Source: Bin103 sp002238925
Lineage (GTDB): Bacteria > Spirochaetota > Spirochaetia > SZUA-6 > Bin103
Direction: 5' to 3'
DNA: 64,000 nucleotides
Assembly (NCBI GenBank): GCA_965208065.1
Contig: OZ242313.1
Span: forward strand, 4,154,001 to 4,218,000
In this document: positions 17,444 through 25,049 of the stretch, in pieces
Layout of the letters: each line of letters starts with the position of its first letter
How positions within the stretch are numbered: the first letter of the stretch is position 1
The notes under the pieces: generated by a model
Told to the model about the DNA's origin: nothing
The model's database searches: none
Seen by the model: the letters and a program-made list of their open reading frames with translations, nothing else
Program-made: the position numbers and the translations under genes

Positions 17444-18271
17444 TCAACCCTTCACCGCGCCGGCGGTCAGGCCCTGCACCAGATGCCGCTGGGCGAACAG
17501 GAACGCCACGATCACCGGAATCGACACCAGCAGCAGATTGGCGAACACGTGGTTGTACGCCACGTGCCAGGTTCCGATATAGGCATACACGCTAAGCACC
17601 ATCGTGTACTTGCGCACGGAACCTCCCAGGATATACAGCGGAAACTGGAAGTCGTTCCAGATGCGCAGCACGATCCAGATGAAGCAGGTGGCAATCGCCG
17701 GCTTCAGCAGGGGCGCCGTGATGCGCGCAAACAGGTCGCCGTGGCGGGCGCCGTCGACGATCCCCGCCTCGTCCAGTTCACGCGGAATCGTGGTCATGAA
17801 CCCGGTGAGAATGAAGATGGGAAGCGCGCAGAAGGTAGCTCCGTAGTACAGGATCATCCCCGAATAGGTCCCGACCAGCTCCAGGGCATCGAACAGCCGC
17901 GTCGACACCACCACCGAAGGCGGCGCGATGATTCCGAACATGAACAGGTAGAACAGCCGCTTGATCCAGCGCTGGCGGCGGCGCCCGAAAACGAACGCGG
18001 ACGTGGTGCTGCAGAACAGGATCAGAACGGTCGATGCCCCAGTAATGATGACGCTGTTCAGGAACGCCCGCACCAGCTTGCCGCGCTCGATAACCGTGGC
18101 GTAGTTATCGACTACGTGCCACTGTGACGGCAGTGCGAGCGTGGGAGTGGCCGCCTCCTCCCCCCCTTTGAAGGAGTTTACGGTCATGGCCCAGAACGGG
18201 ATCAGTATCAGCAGCGAGAGCAGGCCGATCACCAGGTACTTCAACGCGCCGAGCAGTCTGCCGCGTGTCAC
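17444..18271 (-). CDS. Sugar ABC importer permease (MalG-like)
   Basis: A 275-residue inner-membrane permease with about six transmembrane helices. The cytoplasmic EAA loop, which docks the ATPase, is visible as ELDEAGIVDGARHGDLFARI. It ends VQGLTAGAVKG, a typical MalG-family tail. The GTG start at 18271 overlaps the stop of the upstream permease (GTGA), so the two are translationally coupled. It faces the binding-protein gene tail to tail, 41 nt apart. It should pair with the 18268-19161 permease and with an ATPase encoded elsewhere. Confidence 0.9.
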   Translation of the reverse strand: MTRGRLLGALKYLVIGLLSLLILIPFWAMTVNSFKGGEEAATPTLALPSQWHVVDNYATVIERGKLVRAFLNSVIITGASTVLILFCSTTSAFVFGRRRQRWIKRLFYLFMFGIIAPPSVVVSTRLFDALELVGTYSGMILYYGATFCALPIFILTGFMTTIPRELDEAGIVDGARHGDLFARITAPLLKPAIATCFIWIVLRIWNDFQFPLYILGGSVRKYTMVLSVYAYIGTWHVAYNHVFANLLLVSIPVIVAFLFAQRHLVQGLTAGAVKG

Positions 18272-19161
18272 AGGTCGACCACCCGGCGATTCATGCGGAA
18301 GTAGAGCGGATAGGCGATTACCGTGACCAGCACGATCAGGAAGATGTTGATGGCCGAGGCGTAACCGTACAGCGCCTGGCCGAATGCCTCGTAGATCCAG
18401 GTGTTGTAGACGTTGGTAGCGCCGCCCGGGCCGGTCTTGGTCAACACCATCACCATGTCGAACACTTTCAGGGTGCCGATCGTGCTGAGTACCACGTTGA
18501 TCGATATGCCCTGCATGATGAGCGGCAGAATCACGTGCCGTATGCGGGCGAAATAGCCAAGCCCGTCGATCTTGCCGGCGTCGATAAGGTCTTCGGGAAC
18601 GGCGTTGATGGCGGCGATGTAGATCACCATGTGAAAGCCGGTCCACATCCAGGAGTTGACGGCGGCCACCACGAAAATCGTGTACTTCACGCTGCCCAAC
18701 CAGATAATGGCGACCTCGGATCCGGTCAGCACGGAGAGGATCTGGTTGACCAGGCCGCTGGGGTGGAGCAACTGGTTGAACAGGATACCCCAGACCACGA
18801 TCGCCACCACGCACGGTACGAAGAAGATCGCGCGGAACAGGTTGCTGACGCGGGTCCTCCGTTCGAGGGCCATGGCGAGCGAGAACCCGAATATGTTTTG
18901 TGCCGCTACCACCGCGACGCTGTAGAGAAAGGTGGTCCGGGTGACCCGCAGCAGGTCACCCGACTCGATTGCGGCGACGAAGTTGTCCAGTCCGATGAAG
19001 TTGAACCCGCTCCGATACGCATTCCAGTCGGTGAACGCGGTCACCAGGTTGATCAGAATGGGGACGAGAAACAGCGCGAAAAAAATGGCGGCGGCGGGAA
19101 GCAGGTAGTAGGCGGGATGTGCTCGATCTATGGCGCTCAGCGGTTGTCTTGTCAGCGCCAC
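18268..19161 (-). CDS. Sugar ABC importer permease (MalF/UgpA-like)
   Basis: A 297-residue permease with about six membrane spans. The EAA loop is DLIDAGKIDGLGYFARIRHV, and LTKTGPGGATNVYNTWIYEAF is the usual pre-helix-6 segment of the UgpA/MalF group. I chose the GTG at 19161 because an AGGGGG ribosome-binding-like run lies just upstream and the family N-terminus begins there. The frame is open further upstream but shows no homology. It is the first gene of the two-permease operon, divergent from the desaturase at 19353. The 191-nt gap between them must hold both promoters; I see no convincing boxes there. Confidence 0.88.
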   Translation of the reverse strand: MALTRQPLSAIDRAHPAYYLLPAAAIFFALFLVPILINLVTAFTDWNAYRSGFNFIGLDNFVAAIESGDLLRVTRTTFLYSVAVVAAQNIFGFSLAMALERRTRVSNLFRAIFFVPCVVAIVVWGILFNQLLHPSGLVNQILSVLTGSEVAIIWLGSVKYTIFVVAAVNSWMWTGFHMVIYIAAINAVPEDLIDAGKIDGLGYFARIRHVILPLIMQGISINVVLSTIGTLKVFDMVMVLTKTGPGGATNVYNTWIYEAFGQALYGYASAINIFLIVLVTVIAYPLYFRMNRRVVDL

Positions 19162-19352
19162 GTGCGCGGCCCCCTGCAGGTTGGTAGCATCGGCGTGGGC
19201 GTTTGTCCAGGTCGTGAACGGACAGCGGGCAGTTCCAGCGCCTTCCAGCGCCTGCAACTCGCTTGACAGGGTGCTCAACAAGCCGCAGTCTGCCTTGTGG
19301 CGGCCATCGTCTGCGCGGGCGCCGATTGTCATCGAGGGGTAGGGTATTTCCG

Positions 19353-20474
19353 ATGTCAACTTCAGTCGCTCAGGTTGATCATGACTGGGCCGTAAACCAG
19401 CGGGTAAGATGGTACCGCTCGCCGTTGCCGATTGCGCGCCTGCGGGAACTGTCCCGCCGCTCCAATCTGCGGCCGTTTCTGTTCGCGACCGGATACTTGG
19501 CACTGCTCGCGGCGACCGGCATCGGGGTGTTCCTGGTGCACCTGCACCTGAGCTGGCCCTGGCTGCTGCTGGCACTGTTCGTGCACGGCACGGTGCACCG
19601 CACGCTGCAGCACTCGCGCCACGAGTTGGCGCACCGGACCGTGTTCCGGTCGCGGCTGCTCAACGAGAGCTTTCTGCGGATATGCAACTTCCTGTGCTGG
19701 TCGAGCCCCGAGTACTTCCGCGCCAGCCACGTGCGCCATCACCAGTACACCGTGCACGACGAACTCGACCTGGAGGTGCGCCTCCCGCGCGTGTTCCGGC
19801 CCGTGCAGTGGCTTACGCAACTCGTGCTGGCGGTCCCCAACATGATCGCGGAGATCGGCCACCTGGTGCGCTGGAGCCGCGGCCGGCTGGCCGGCAGCGG
19901 CCCATCGGTGGCGCCCGAGGCGAACGGCGCCCTTGGGCACGCCAATGGCGGTGCCGGCTCTTCCGTGTGGGAGGAACGCTGCTTCGCCGATCCGCCGGCG
20001 GGCCAGGGTAACGCGGACAAGCGGGCCGCCCTGTTCCGCTGGGCGCGCATCGTCGTGTTCGGGCACCTGGCACTGGCGATCGTGTTCATCGCTCTCGACC
20101 TCTGGATCATGCTGTTGATCGTGACCTTCGCGCGCTGGCTGGCGCCGTGGTTGAGCAACCTGTTCATCGAGACACAACACGCCGGGCTCAGCTCCAACAC
20201 GCCGGACTTCCGCCTGTGCTGCCGCACCGTCGAGTTCGGGCCGGTGTTCAGATTCCTTTACTGGCACATGAACTATCACATCGAGCACCACATGTACCCG
20301 AGCGTGCCGTTCTACAACCTGGCCAAGCTCCGAAAGGCGATCGAAGCGGACCTGCCGCGCGCGCCGCGCGGGTTGTTCCGTGCCTGGGCGGAGATGCTCC
20401 CAATCGTCAACCGCCAGCGCAAGGAACCAGGCTTCGTGTTCGTGCCCGAGCTCCCCGCCTCCCCGGCTACCTGA
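19353..20474 (+). CDS. Membrane fatty acid desaturase / hydroxylase
   Basis: A 373-residue integral-membrane di-iron desaturase. The three histidine clusters are present: RHELAH, HVRHHQYTVH and HIEHHMYP, between hydrophobic spans near residues 45-90 and 240-280. These enzymes insert double bonds or hydroxyl groups into acyl chains using O2. A hydrophilic Gly/Ala-rich loop around residues 175-220 is longer than I would expect. The ATG at 19353 follows AGGGGTAGGG. The gene sits downstream of the PKS/reductase-sulfotransferase pair, separated by the sugar importer, so action on the PKS-derived lipid is possible but only inferred. The lipid substrate (phospholipid, sphingolipid or free acid) is unknown. 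Confidence 0.85.
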   Translation: MSTSVAQVDHDWAVNQRVRWYRSPLPIARLRELSRRSNLRPFLFATGYLALLAATGIGVFLVHLHLSWPWLLLALFVHGTVHRTLQHSRHELAHRTVFRSRLLNESFLRICNFLCWSSPEYFRASHVRHHQYTVHDELDLEVRLPRVFRPVQWLTQLVLAVPNMIAEIGHLVRWSRGRLAGSGPSVAPEANGALGHANGGAGSSVWEERCFADPPAGQGNADKRAALFRWARIVVFGHLALAIVFIALDLWIMLLIVTFARWLAPWLSNLFIETQHAGLSSNTPDFRLCCRTVEFGPVFRFLYWHMNYHIEHHMYPSVPFYNLAKLRKAIEADLPRAPRGLFRAWAEMLPIVNRQRKEPGFVFVPELPASPAT

Positions 20475-20540
20475 TCCCGCGTCAAGCGACCGACCACGAA
20501 CCGATGAAGCGCCACCGACGGCTGGCACTTTATCGGTTCC

Positions 20541-22139
20541 ATGAGACCTTTTCGTTTCGTTCCCAGCCGCGTTGCCGCACTGGCAGCGGTACTCGTCCTT
20601 GTGTCCGTCACCGGATGCATGGAGATTTTGGAGCAGGCCCCCTCCGCGGGCCTGTCGCCGTCGGACGCGCCCAGGCCGTCCGGCACGACCTCGGCAACCG
20701 TGCAGGTGGCCGGACCGCTCACCATCGCCTCGGCGAAAGGCAGCCACGCCGACATTGCCTCGGTCACGGTAACCGTGGCCGGCGAGAACGCCCTGGGCAA
20801 CCACCAGGATCCGCTGGCCACCGCCGACCTTGAACGCACACCCGACGGCATATGGACCGGAACCTTGTCCGGCCTCACCATCGGACCCGAGCTGACGTTT
20901 TCGGCGAGCGCCCGCGACAGCAGCGACGAGGTGCTGTTTGAGGGTTCGCACGCGCAGACACTGGCCAGCGTCGGGGCGCAGATCACGATCCGGCTCAACG
21001 CAGTCGACGACGACGTGGACAACCGCATCCCGAAGGTAACCGCGATCAGCATCAGCAACGTCTCCACCGGCGTGCCGGCGGATGTGAGCATCTCCGTGCA
21101 GGGCGCCGACGCGGAACAGCTCGACTACGAGTTCTCCGGCGGCACGTTCAATCCCGAAAGCGGCCAGGTGACCCTCGTAGCCGGCGCCGCCACCATCACT
21201 GCCACGTACGAATCTCCCGACATCGTCGGGTGGTACACCGCGCAGATCGCACTGATCAACGCGCAAGGCAACCGCATCGAGGTCGACTTCCAGATCAGGG
21301 TGGAGACCACCGGTCTCAGCGCCAGGATCGGGCCGGTCGTACGGGGCTTTGCCGGCAAGCGCACGCCGGCGGGGATTCGCTGGACCGCCAACGTCTCCAC
21401 GGCCGGGGACGGCATCGGCCTCGCCTACGATTGGGGATTCACCGACTCGGAGAGCAGCTCCGGCACGTTTACCGATCCGGCCACGAACCCCACGATCCTG
21501 ACCGGCTATACGGCGACCACCGCCGGTACACTGTCGGTCACCGTGACCGACGCAGCCGGCCTGACCGCGAGCGCAACCCTGGAGGTCCCGGCCGATCTGT
21601 TTCCCGCCCTGCCGCTCATGCCGGGGCCGGCCACGCTTCTGGTCAACGAGATCGACTACGATCAGGACGGCTCGAGCGACACGGCCGAATTTATCGAGAT
21701 CCTGAACCCCGGGTCGGCAACGGTCGATCTGTCCGGCTACCGCATCGAGCTGGTCGACGGCGCCGACGACGAGCCGTACCATTCGCTCGAGAGTGACGTA
21801 AACCTCCCCGCGGGCGGGTTCCTGGTGATTGGCAAGCAGGCCGTAATCGGCCAACCCGGCCTGGTGCCGGCAGGCACGGCGGTGCTGCCGCTCACCGGCG
21901 CGAGCGTCACCAACGGGCCCGACGGAGTACGGATCGTGGCGAAAGCGGACGGTCGCGTCGTGGATGCCGTGCACTACGAAGGCGTCGTGCCGGGGGCGGG
22001 CGAGGGCTCGCCGGCGCCGCACGATCCGCCGACCGCCAACACCTCGATCGGCAGGTGCCCGGCGGGCTTCGACAGCAACGACAACGGGTTCGACTTTCGC
22101 GAGATGCCGGCTACTCCGGGGTCCGCCAACACCTGCTGA
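20541..22139 (+). CDS. Lipoprotein with Ig-like region and C-terminal lamin-tail (LTD) domain
   Basis: A 532-residue predicted lipoprotein with the lipobox LVSVTGC (Cys about 27), so it is membrane-anchored outside the cytoplasm. The middle holds beta-sandwich repeats rich in Ser/Thr/Val with an Ig/PKD look (YDWGFTDSESSSGTFTDP). The C-terminal ~160 residues are an LTD domain: LLVNEIDYDQDGSSDTAEF, EILNPGSATVDLSGYRIELV and TPGSAN. LTD domains occur in secreted nucleases, proteases and surface proteins and probably mediate binding. No catalytic domain is visible. It converges on the subtilisin-like gene at 22222, 82 nt away. The function is unknown; surface attachment is a guess. Confidence 0.8.
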   Translation: MRPFRFVPSRVAALAAVLVLVSVTGCMEILEQAPSAGLSPSDAPRPSGTTSATVQVAGPLTIASAKGSHADIASVTVTVAGENALGNHQDPLATADLERTPDGIWTGTLSGLTIGPELTFSASARDSSDEVLFEGSHAQTLASVGAQITIRLNAVDDDVDNRIPKVTAISISNVSTGVPADVSISVQGADAEQLDYEFSGGTFNPESGQVTLVAGAATITATYESPDIVGWYTAQIALINAQGNRIEVDFQIRVETTGLSARIGPVVRGFAGKRTPAGIRWTANVSTAGDGIGLAYDWGFTDSESSSGTFTDPATNPTILTGYTATTAGTLSVTVTDAAGLTASATLEVPADLFPALPLMPGPATLLVNEIDYDQDGSSDTAEFIEILNPGSATVDLSGYRIELVDGADDEPYHSLESDVNLPAGGFLVIGKQAVIGQPGLVPAGTAVLPLTGASVTNGPDGVRIVAKADGRVVDAVHYEGVVPGAGEGSPAPHDPPTANTSIGRCPAGFDSNDNGFDFREMPATPGSANTC

Positions 22140-22221
22140 GGCCGGCCGCGGCCGCGCCCCACGACAGCCTCCCGGCGTGTTCCTGGTGAGCACGCCGGGG
22201 GGCGGGGCCGACCGCGACCCG

Positions 22222-24036
22222 TTACTGCGTTGGCGGCGGGACCACGGGCAGGTAGATTCGGTTGTCGTACACGGCGGCGACCGCCGGGTCGGCTTCGAGC
22301 CGCGCCTGGACCTGCTCGCGGTCCTCACCATCCTGCAACTGCACCAATGCGAATCCCGCGGCGCCAGCCTCCACGCGGGCGACCGCGTGCCGCGCGCGCA
22401 GCAATTCGCCGGCGGCCGTCCGCGCGGCGTAATTCATGCCCCGGTGCCGGTACCGCACGATCAGGGCGTGCGGGTCGGCGCCCCGACCTGGGCGCGCCGC
22501 GGCTGCACTGCCCGCTGCTGACGAACCGCCGGCCGGGCCGCCGGCGGCGGCGGGATCTCGTCCGCCGAGCGCGGGGGGATGGCCCCGAGTTACGCCGAAC
22601 AGGGCGAACGCATCCAGCAGGCCGGGACCGTAGCGGTCGTCCCTCCCCGGCGGCCCCAGGTCGATCGCTGCATCGGCGAGCAGCGCGCGCGCGGCGCCCA
22701 ACGTGAGCGAGCGGTCGAAACCGGCGAGCAGCGCCAGTACCCCGCTGACGTGGGCCGCCGCGATGGAGGTGCCGTGATCCGGCCGCACGATCCACCGCGC
22801 CGGACCGGCGCCGGCACCGACCCCGAGAGCCGGTACCCCCACCGACTCGGTGCCCCCCGGCGCGACCACGTCGATCCGCGGACCGAAGTTGGACTCGTCC
22901 GCGAGCGTGCCGGCCAAGGTCACCGATCCTACCGCCAGGGTATTCGGCGAGGTGGCCGGAGCACGCACCGCGGAACCGTGGTTGCCGGCCGCCGCCACCA
23001 CGATCGCGCCGGCCGCGGCAACCGCGTGCAGGGCTTCCTCCAGGACTTCGTCGCGCGGCCCGGGCACGGCTTCGGCCAGGCTGAGATTGATGATCTTCGC
23101 GGGGACCGGAGGCACCTCGCCGGAGTCGTTGGCCAGTCCGGCGGCGTAGCGTAGTCCCTGTGCCACATCGTAGGAGGTGGCGCCGAACCGCCCCGCGATG
23201 CGCACCGGCATGATGGTGATCCGCGAACCGGCCCACGGCCACCCCATGCCGGCCACGCCGGCGCCGTTGCCGGTGCGGGCGGCGATGACGCCGGCAATCG
23301 TGGTCCCGTGCCAGGAGCCGCCGGTGCCGGGATCGGTGGCATCGGGGTCGATGCCGTCGCCGTCGCCGGCCGCGCTCGCGTGGCTTACAAAGTCGTAGCC
23401 GGCAGCCGTGTCCAGGTTGCCCGCCAGGTCGGGGTGGCTTGCGTAGCCGGTGTCGAGCACCGCCACCACCACCGGTCCGGGCTCACCGAGCACGCCGCCA
23501 TCCAACGCCTGCCACAGCTCCGGCAGCCGCAGGTGGCGCAGCGGCCACTGGCCGGCTGCGGTGGCGGCGCCGCCGCACGCGGGCCGGACACCGGCCGCCG
23601 GGTAGCACGGATCGTCCGGGACCGGAACCGGTGCCGGCAGGGCCGCCACCCGCCCCGCGGCCTCCCCTTCCACCGTCCCGGCGAACGCGCCCGACGTGGT
23701 CACCCGCACCGTCAGCCGGTGCACACCCGGCGCCAGGGGCCGCGGCGGCCGGAACGACCGCGCCGCCGCATGCAGACTTCGATACGGGCCGCCGTTGACC
23801 GACACCTGCACGGCATCAATCTGGTCCGCGCTATCGACCGTCCACTTCCACAGCGGGGGATTGGCGTACTCGCCAAGCAGGGCCGACCGATGGACCGACA
23901 CTATCAGTACTGGCGGCTCCGCCGGCTCCGCTGGCTCCGAAGGGAACGGGCGCATCGCAACCGGCTCGGCACAGGAGCCGAGCGCCACCGCCATACCAAG
24001 CGCGACGACAACCCGCGCCGACGCGGACCAGCGCAC
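22222..24036 (-). CDS. Subtilisin-like (S8) serine protease, lipoprotein
   Basis: A 604-residue secreted serine protease. The leader VVVALGMAVALGSC gives a lipobox Cys22. After a Pro-rich stretch and a small beta domain, the S8 domain carries the triad Asp195 (VAVLDTGYASHPD), His243 (SWHGTTIAGV) and Ser424 (DHGTSIAAAHVSG), with the oxyanion Asn in AAAGNHGS. A Gly/Ala-rich linker and a ~75-residue C-terminal domain (ALVQLQDGEDREQVQARL) look like an inhibitor-I9-type fold, placed C-terminally, which is unusual. I chose the GTG at 24036; it lies 4 nt after the APS kinase stop, so the two form an operon. It may process surface proteins. Confidence 0.85.
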   Translation of the reverse strand: MRWSASARVVVALGMAVALGSCAEPVAMRPFPSEPAEPAEPPVLIVSVHRSALLGEYANPPLWKWTVDSADQIDAVQVSVNGGPYRSLHAAARSFRPPRPLAPGVHRLTVRVTTSGAFAGTVEGEAAGRVAALPAPVPVPDDPCYPAAGVRPACGGAATAAGQWPLRHLRLPELWQALDGGVLGEPGPVVVAVLDTGYASHPDLAGNLDTAAGYDFVSHASAAGDGDGIDPDATDPGTGGSWHGTTIAGVIAARTGNGAGVAGMGWPWAGSRITIMPVRIAGRFGATSYDVAQGLRYAAGLANDSGEVPPVPAKIINLSLAEAVPGPRDEVLEEALHAVAAAGAIVVAAAGNHGSAVRAPATSPNTLAVGSVTLAGTLADESNFGPRIDVVAPGGTESVGVPALGVGAGAGPARWIVRPDHGTSIAAAHVSGVLALLAGFDRSLTLGAARALLADAAIDLGPPGRDDRYGPGLLDAFALFGVTRGHPPALGGRDPAAAGGPAGGSSAAGSAAAARPGRGADPHALIVRYRHRGMNYAARTAAGELLRARHAVARVEAGAAGFALVQLQDGEDREQVQARLEADPAVAAVYDNRIYLPVVPPPTQ

Positions 24037-24040
24037 GCGG

Positions 24041-24529
24041 CTACGGCGCAGCCTGCAGAAGCCGGGCGGCGCGCAGGATCCGCTCGACGCAATCGGCGAC
24101 GCTGGCGCGGCTGGTGTCGATGAGGCAGTCGGCGGGATCGGGCGGCTCGTAGCCGGACGCATCCCACGCGCGCCGGTACACGCCCTTGTAGTCGCGCTGC
24201 CGGGCGACCTCCGGCGAGCACTGCAAACCCACCATGACCAGCCCCGGCAGCACGCGCGCCGGCGTCCGAATCTCCTCGGTCGGCGAAACCATCGCCACCA
24301 CCACGTCGACGCTCTGCGCGAGCCGCGCGGCCAGACCGGCAACCCGGCGCACGTTCTCCAGCCGATCGGCGGTGGAAAAGCCCAGCCCCCGGCTCAGTGC
24401 ACCCCGGCGCACCACGTCGCCGTCGACCAGGCATGCCACCCGGCCCATTGCGCCCAGGCGCTCCACCAGGGCGTGCCCGACCGTTGTCTTGCCGGAACAG
24501 GGCATGCCGGTAAGCCAGAATACGGCCAT
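24041..24529 (-). CDS. cysC: Adenylylsulfate (APS) kinase
   Basis: A 162-residue APS kinase that phosphorylates APS to PAPS in the cytoplasm. The P-loop is GMPCSGKTT (8-16), and VDGDVVRRGALSRGLGF followed by STADRLENVRRV matches the family signature for the APS site. It is a stand-alone kinase: no ATP sulfurylase or CysND is nearby. I chose ATG 24529 (MAVFWLTGMPCSGKTT), which gives the usual family N-terminus. PAPS is the donor for the sulfotransferase domain at about 15010-16031, so the kinase may support that enzyme. It could equally serve assimilation or sulfated surface glycans. Its stop is 4 nt before the protease start. Confidence 0.87.
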   Translation of the reverse strand: MAVFWLTGMPCSGKTTVGHALVERLGAMGRVACLVDGDVVRRGALSRGLGFSTADRLENVRRVAGLAARLAQSVDVVVAMVSPTEEIRTPARVLPGLVMVGLQCSPEVARQRDYKGVYRRAWDASGYEPPDPADCLIDTSRASVADCVERILRAARLLQAAP

Positions 24530-24582
24530 CAGCGAGCCAAGGGGTGGTCGACCACAAGCCGCCGCCGCGGGATCTGCCGGTC

Positions 24583-24612
24583 TTGACAGGGCGTTTCGAT
24601 TACTGCTATTCC
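24583..24612 (+). promoter_or_regulatory. Possible promoter of the repeat-protein gene
   Basis: A perfect TTGACA at 24583-24588, an 18-nt spacer and TATTCC at 24607-24612 preceded by TG (an extended -10 pattern). It lies upstream of the ATG at 24661 and also inside the divergent region before cysC. The -10 match is weak. Confidence 0.35.
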
Positions 24613-24660
24613 TGAACTCATAAAAACTTGCCGGCACTATGCCGAACAGGAGCAGTACCC

Positions 24661-25029
24661 ATGAGTGATTCAGATGGCCACGTCTCCGTTGAGCGCGAGA
24701 GTGTAGAGACGATGATGGAGGTACTCAAGAGATTACGTGGCATTTTCAACTCCGACCTCGATCTTCTGAAGCAGAATGCGCCGGGCATCGGCGCGTTCGC
24801 CGAGCGCACCGAATCCGGCATCGCGCGGCTGCAGGCGGTGCTCGACGGCAACTCCGGCGCCAGCCTGTCGCTGCCGCGCGATGTCGTCGAGTCGATGATC
24901 GCCCGGTTCAAGAGATTCCGCGGCAACTTCAACACCGACACGGACGAGCTCCAGGAGCTGGCGCCGGGCATTGCCCGTTTCGTCAAGCGGCTGGAGGCGG
25001 CCACCGAGAAACTCAAGGCGGCACTGTAA
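24661..25029 (+). CDS. Small helical protein made of two tandem repeats
   Basis: A 122-residue protein that I do not recognise. It consists of two ~49-residue units, about 13-61 and 74-122. Both follow the same plan: a short acidic start, VE-x-M, a basic K-R-[LF]-R-G segment, F-N-[ST]-D, a Leu/Glu helix, A-P-G-I-[GA]-x-F and a C-terminal Arg/Lys/Leu helix. The pattern suggests paired amphipathic helices and perhaps a four-helix bundle or coiled-coil scaffold. There is no signal peptide, membrane span or catalytic motif. The ATG at 24661 follows AGGAGCA. It converges on the NCS2 permease, 20 nt apart. A structural or adaptor role is speculation. Confidence 0.65.
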   Translation: MSDSDGHVSVERESVETMMEVLKRLRGIFNSDLDLLKQNAPGIGAFAERTESGIARLQAVLDGNSGASLSLPRDVVESMIARFKRFRGNFNTDTDELQELAPGIARFVKRLEAATEKLKAAL

Positions 25030-25049
25030 GAGCGACCGCGCGGCTGGCT

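Noticed and set aside
19362..22331. A 989-codon open frame on the minus strand
   Set aside because: It is antisense to the desaturase and the LTD lipoprotein, both of which have clear motifs; low-complexity Arg/Gly/Ala translation marks a shadow.
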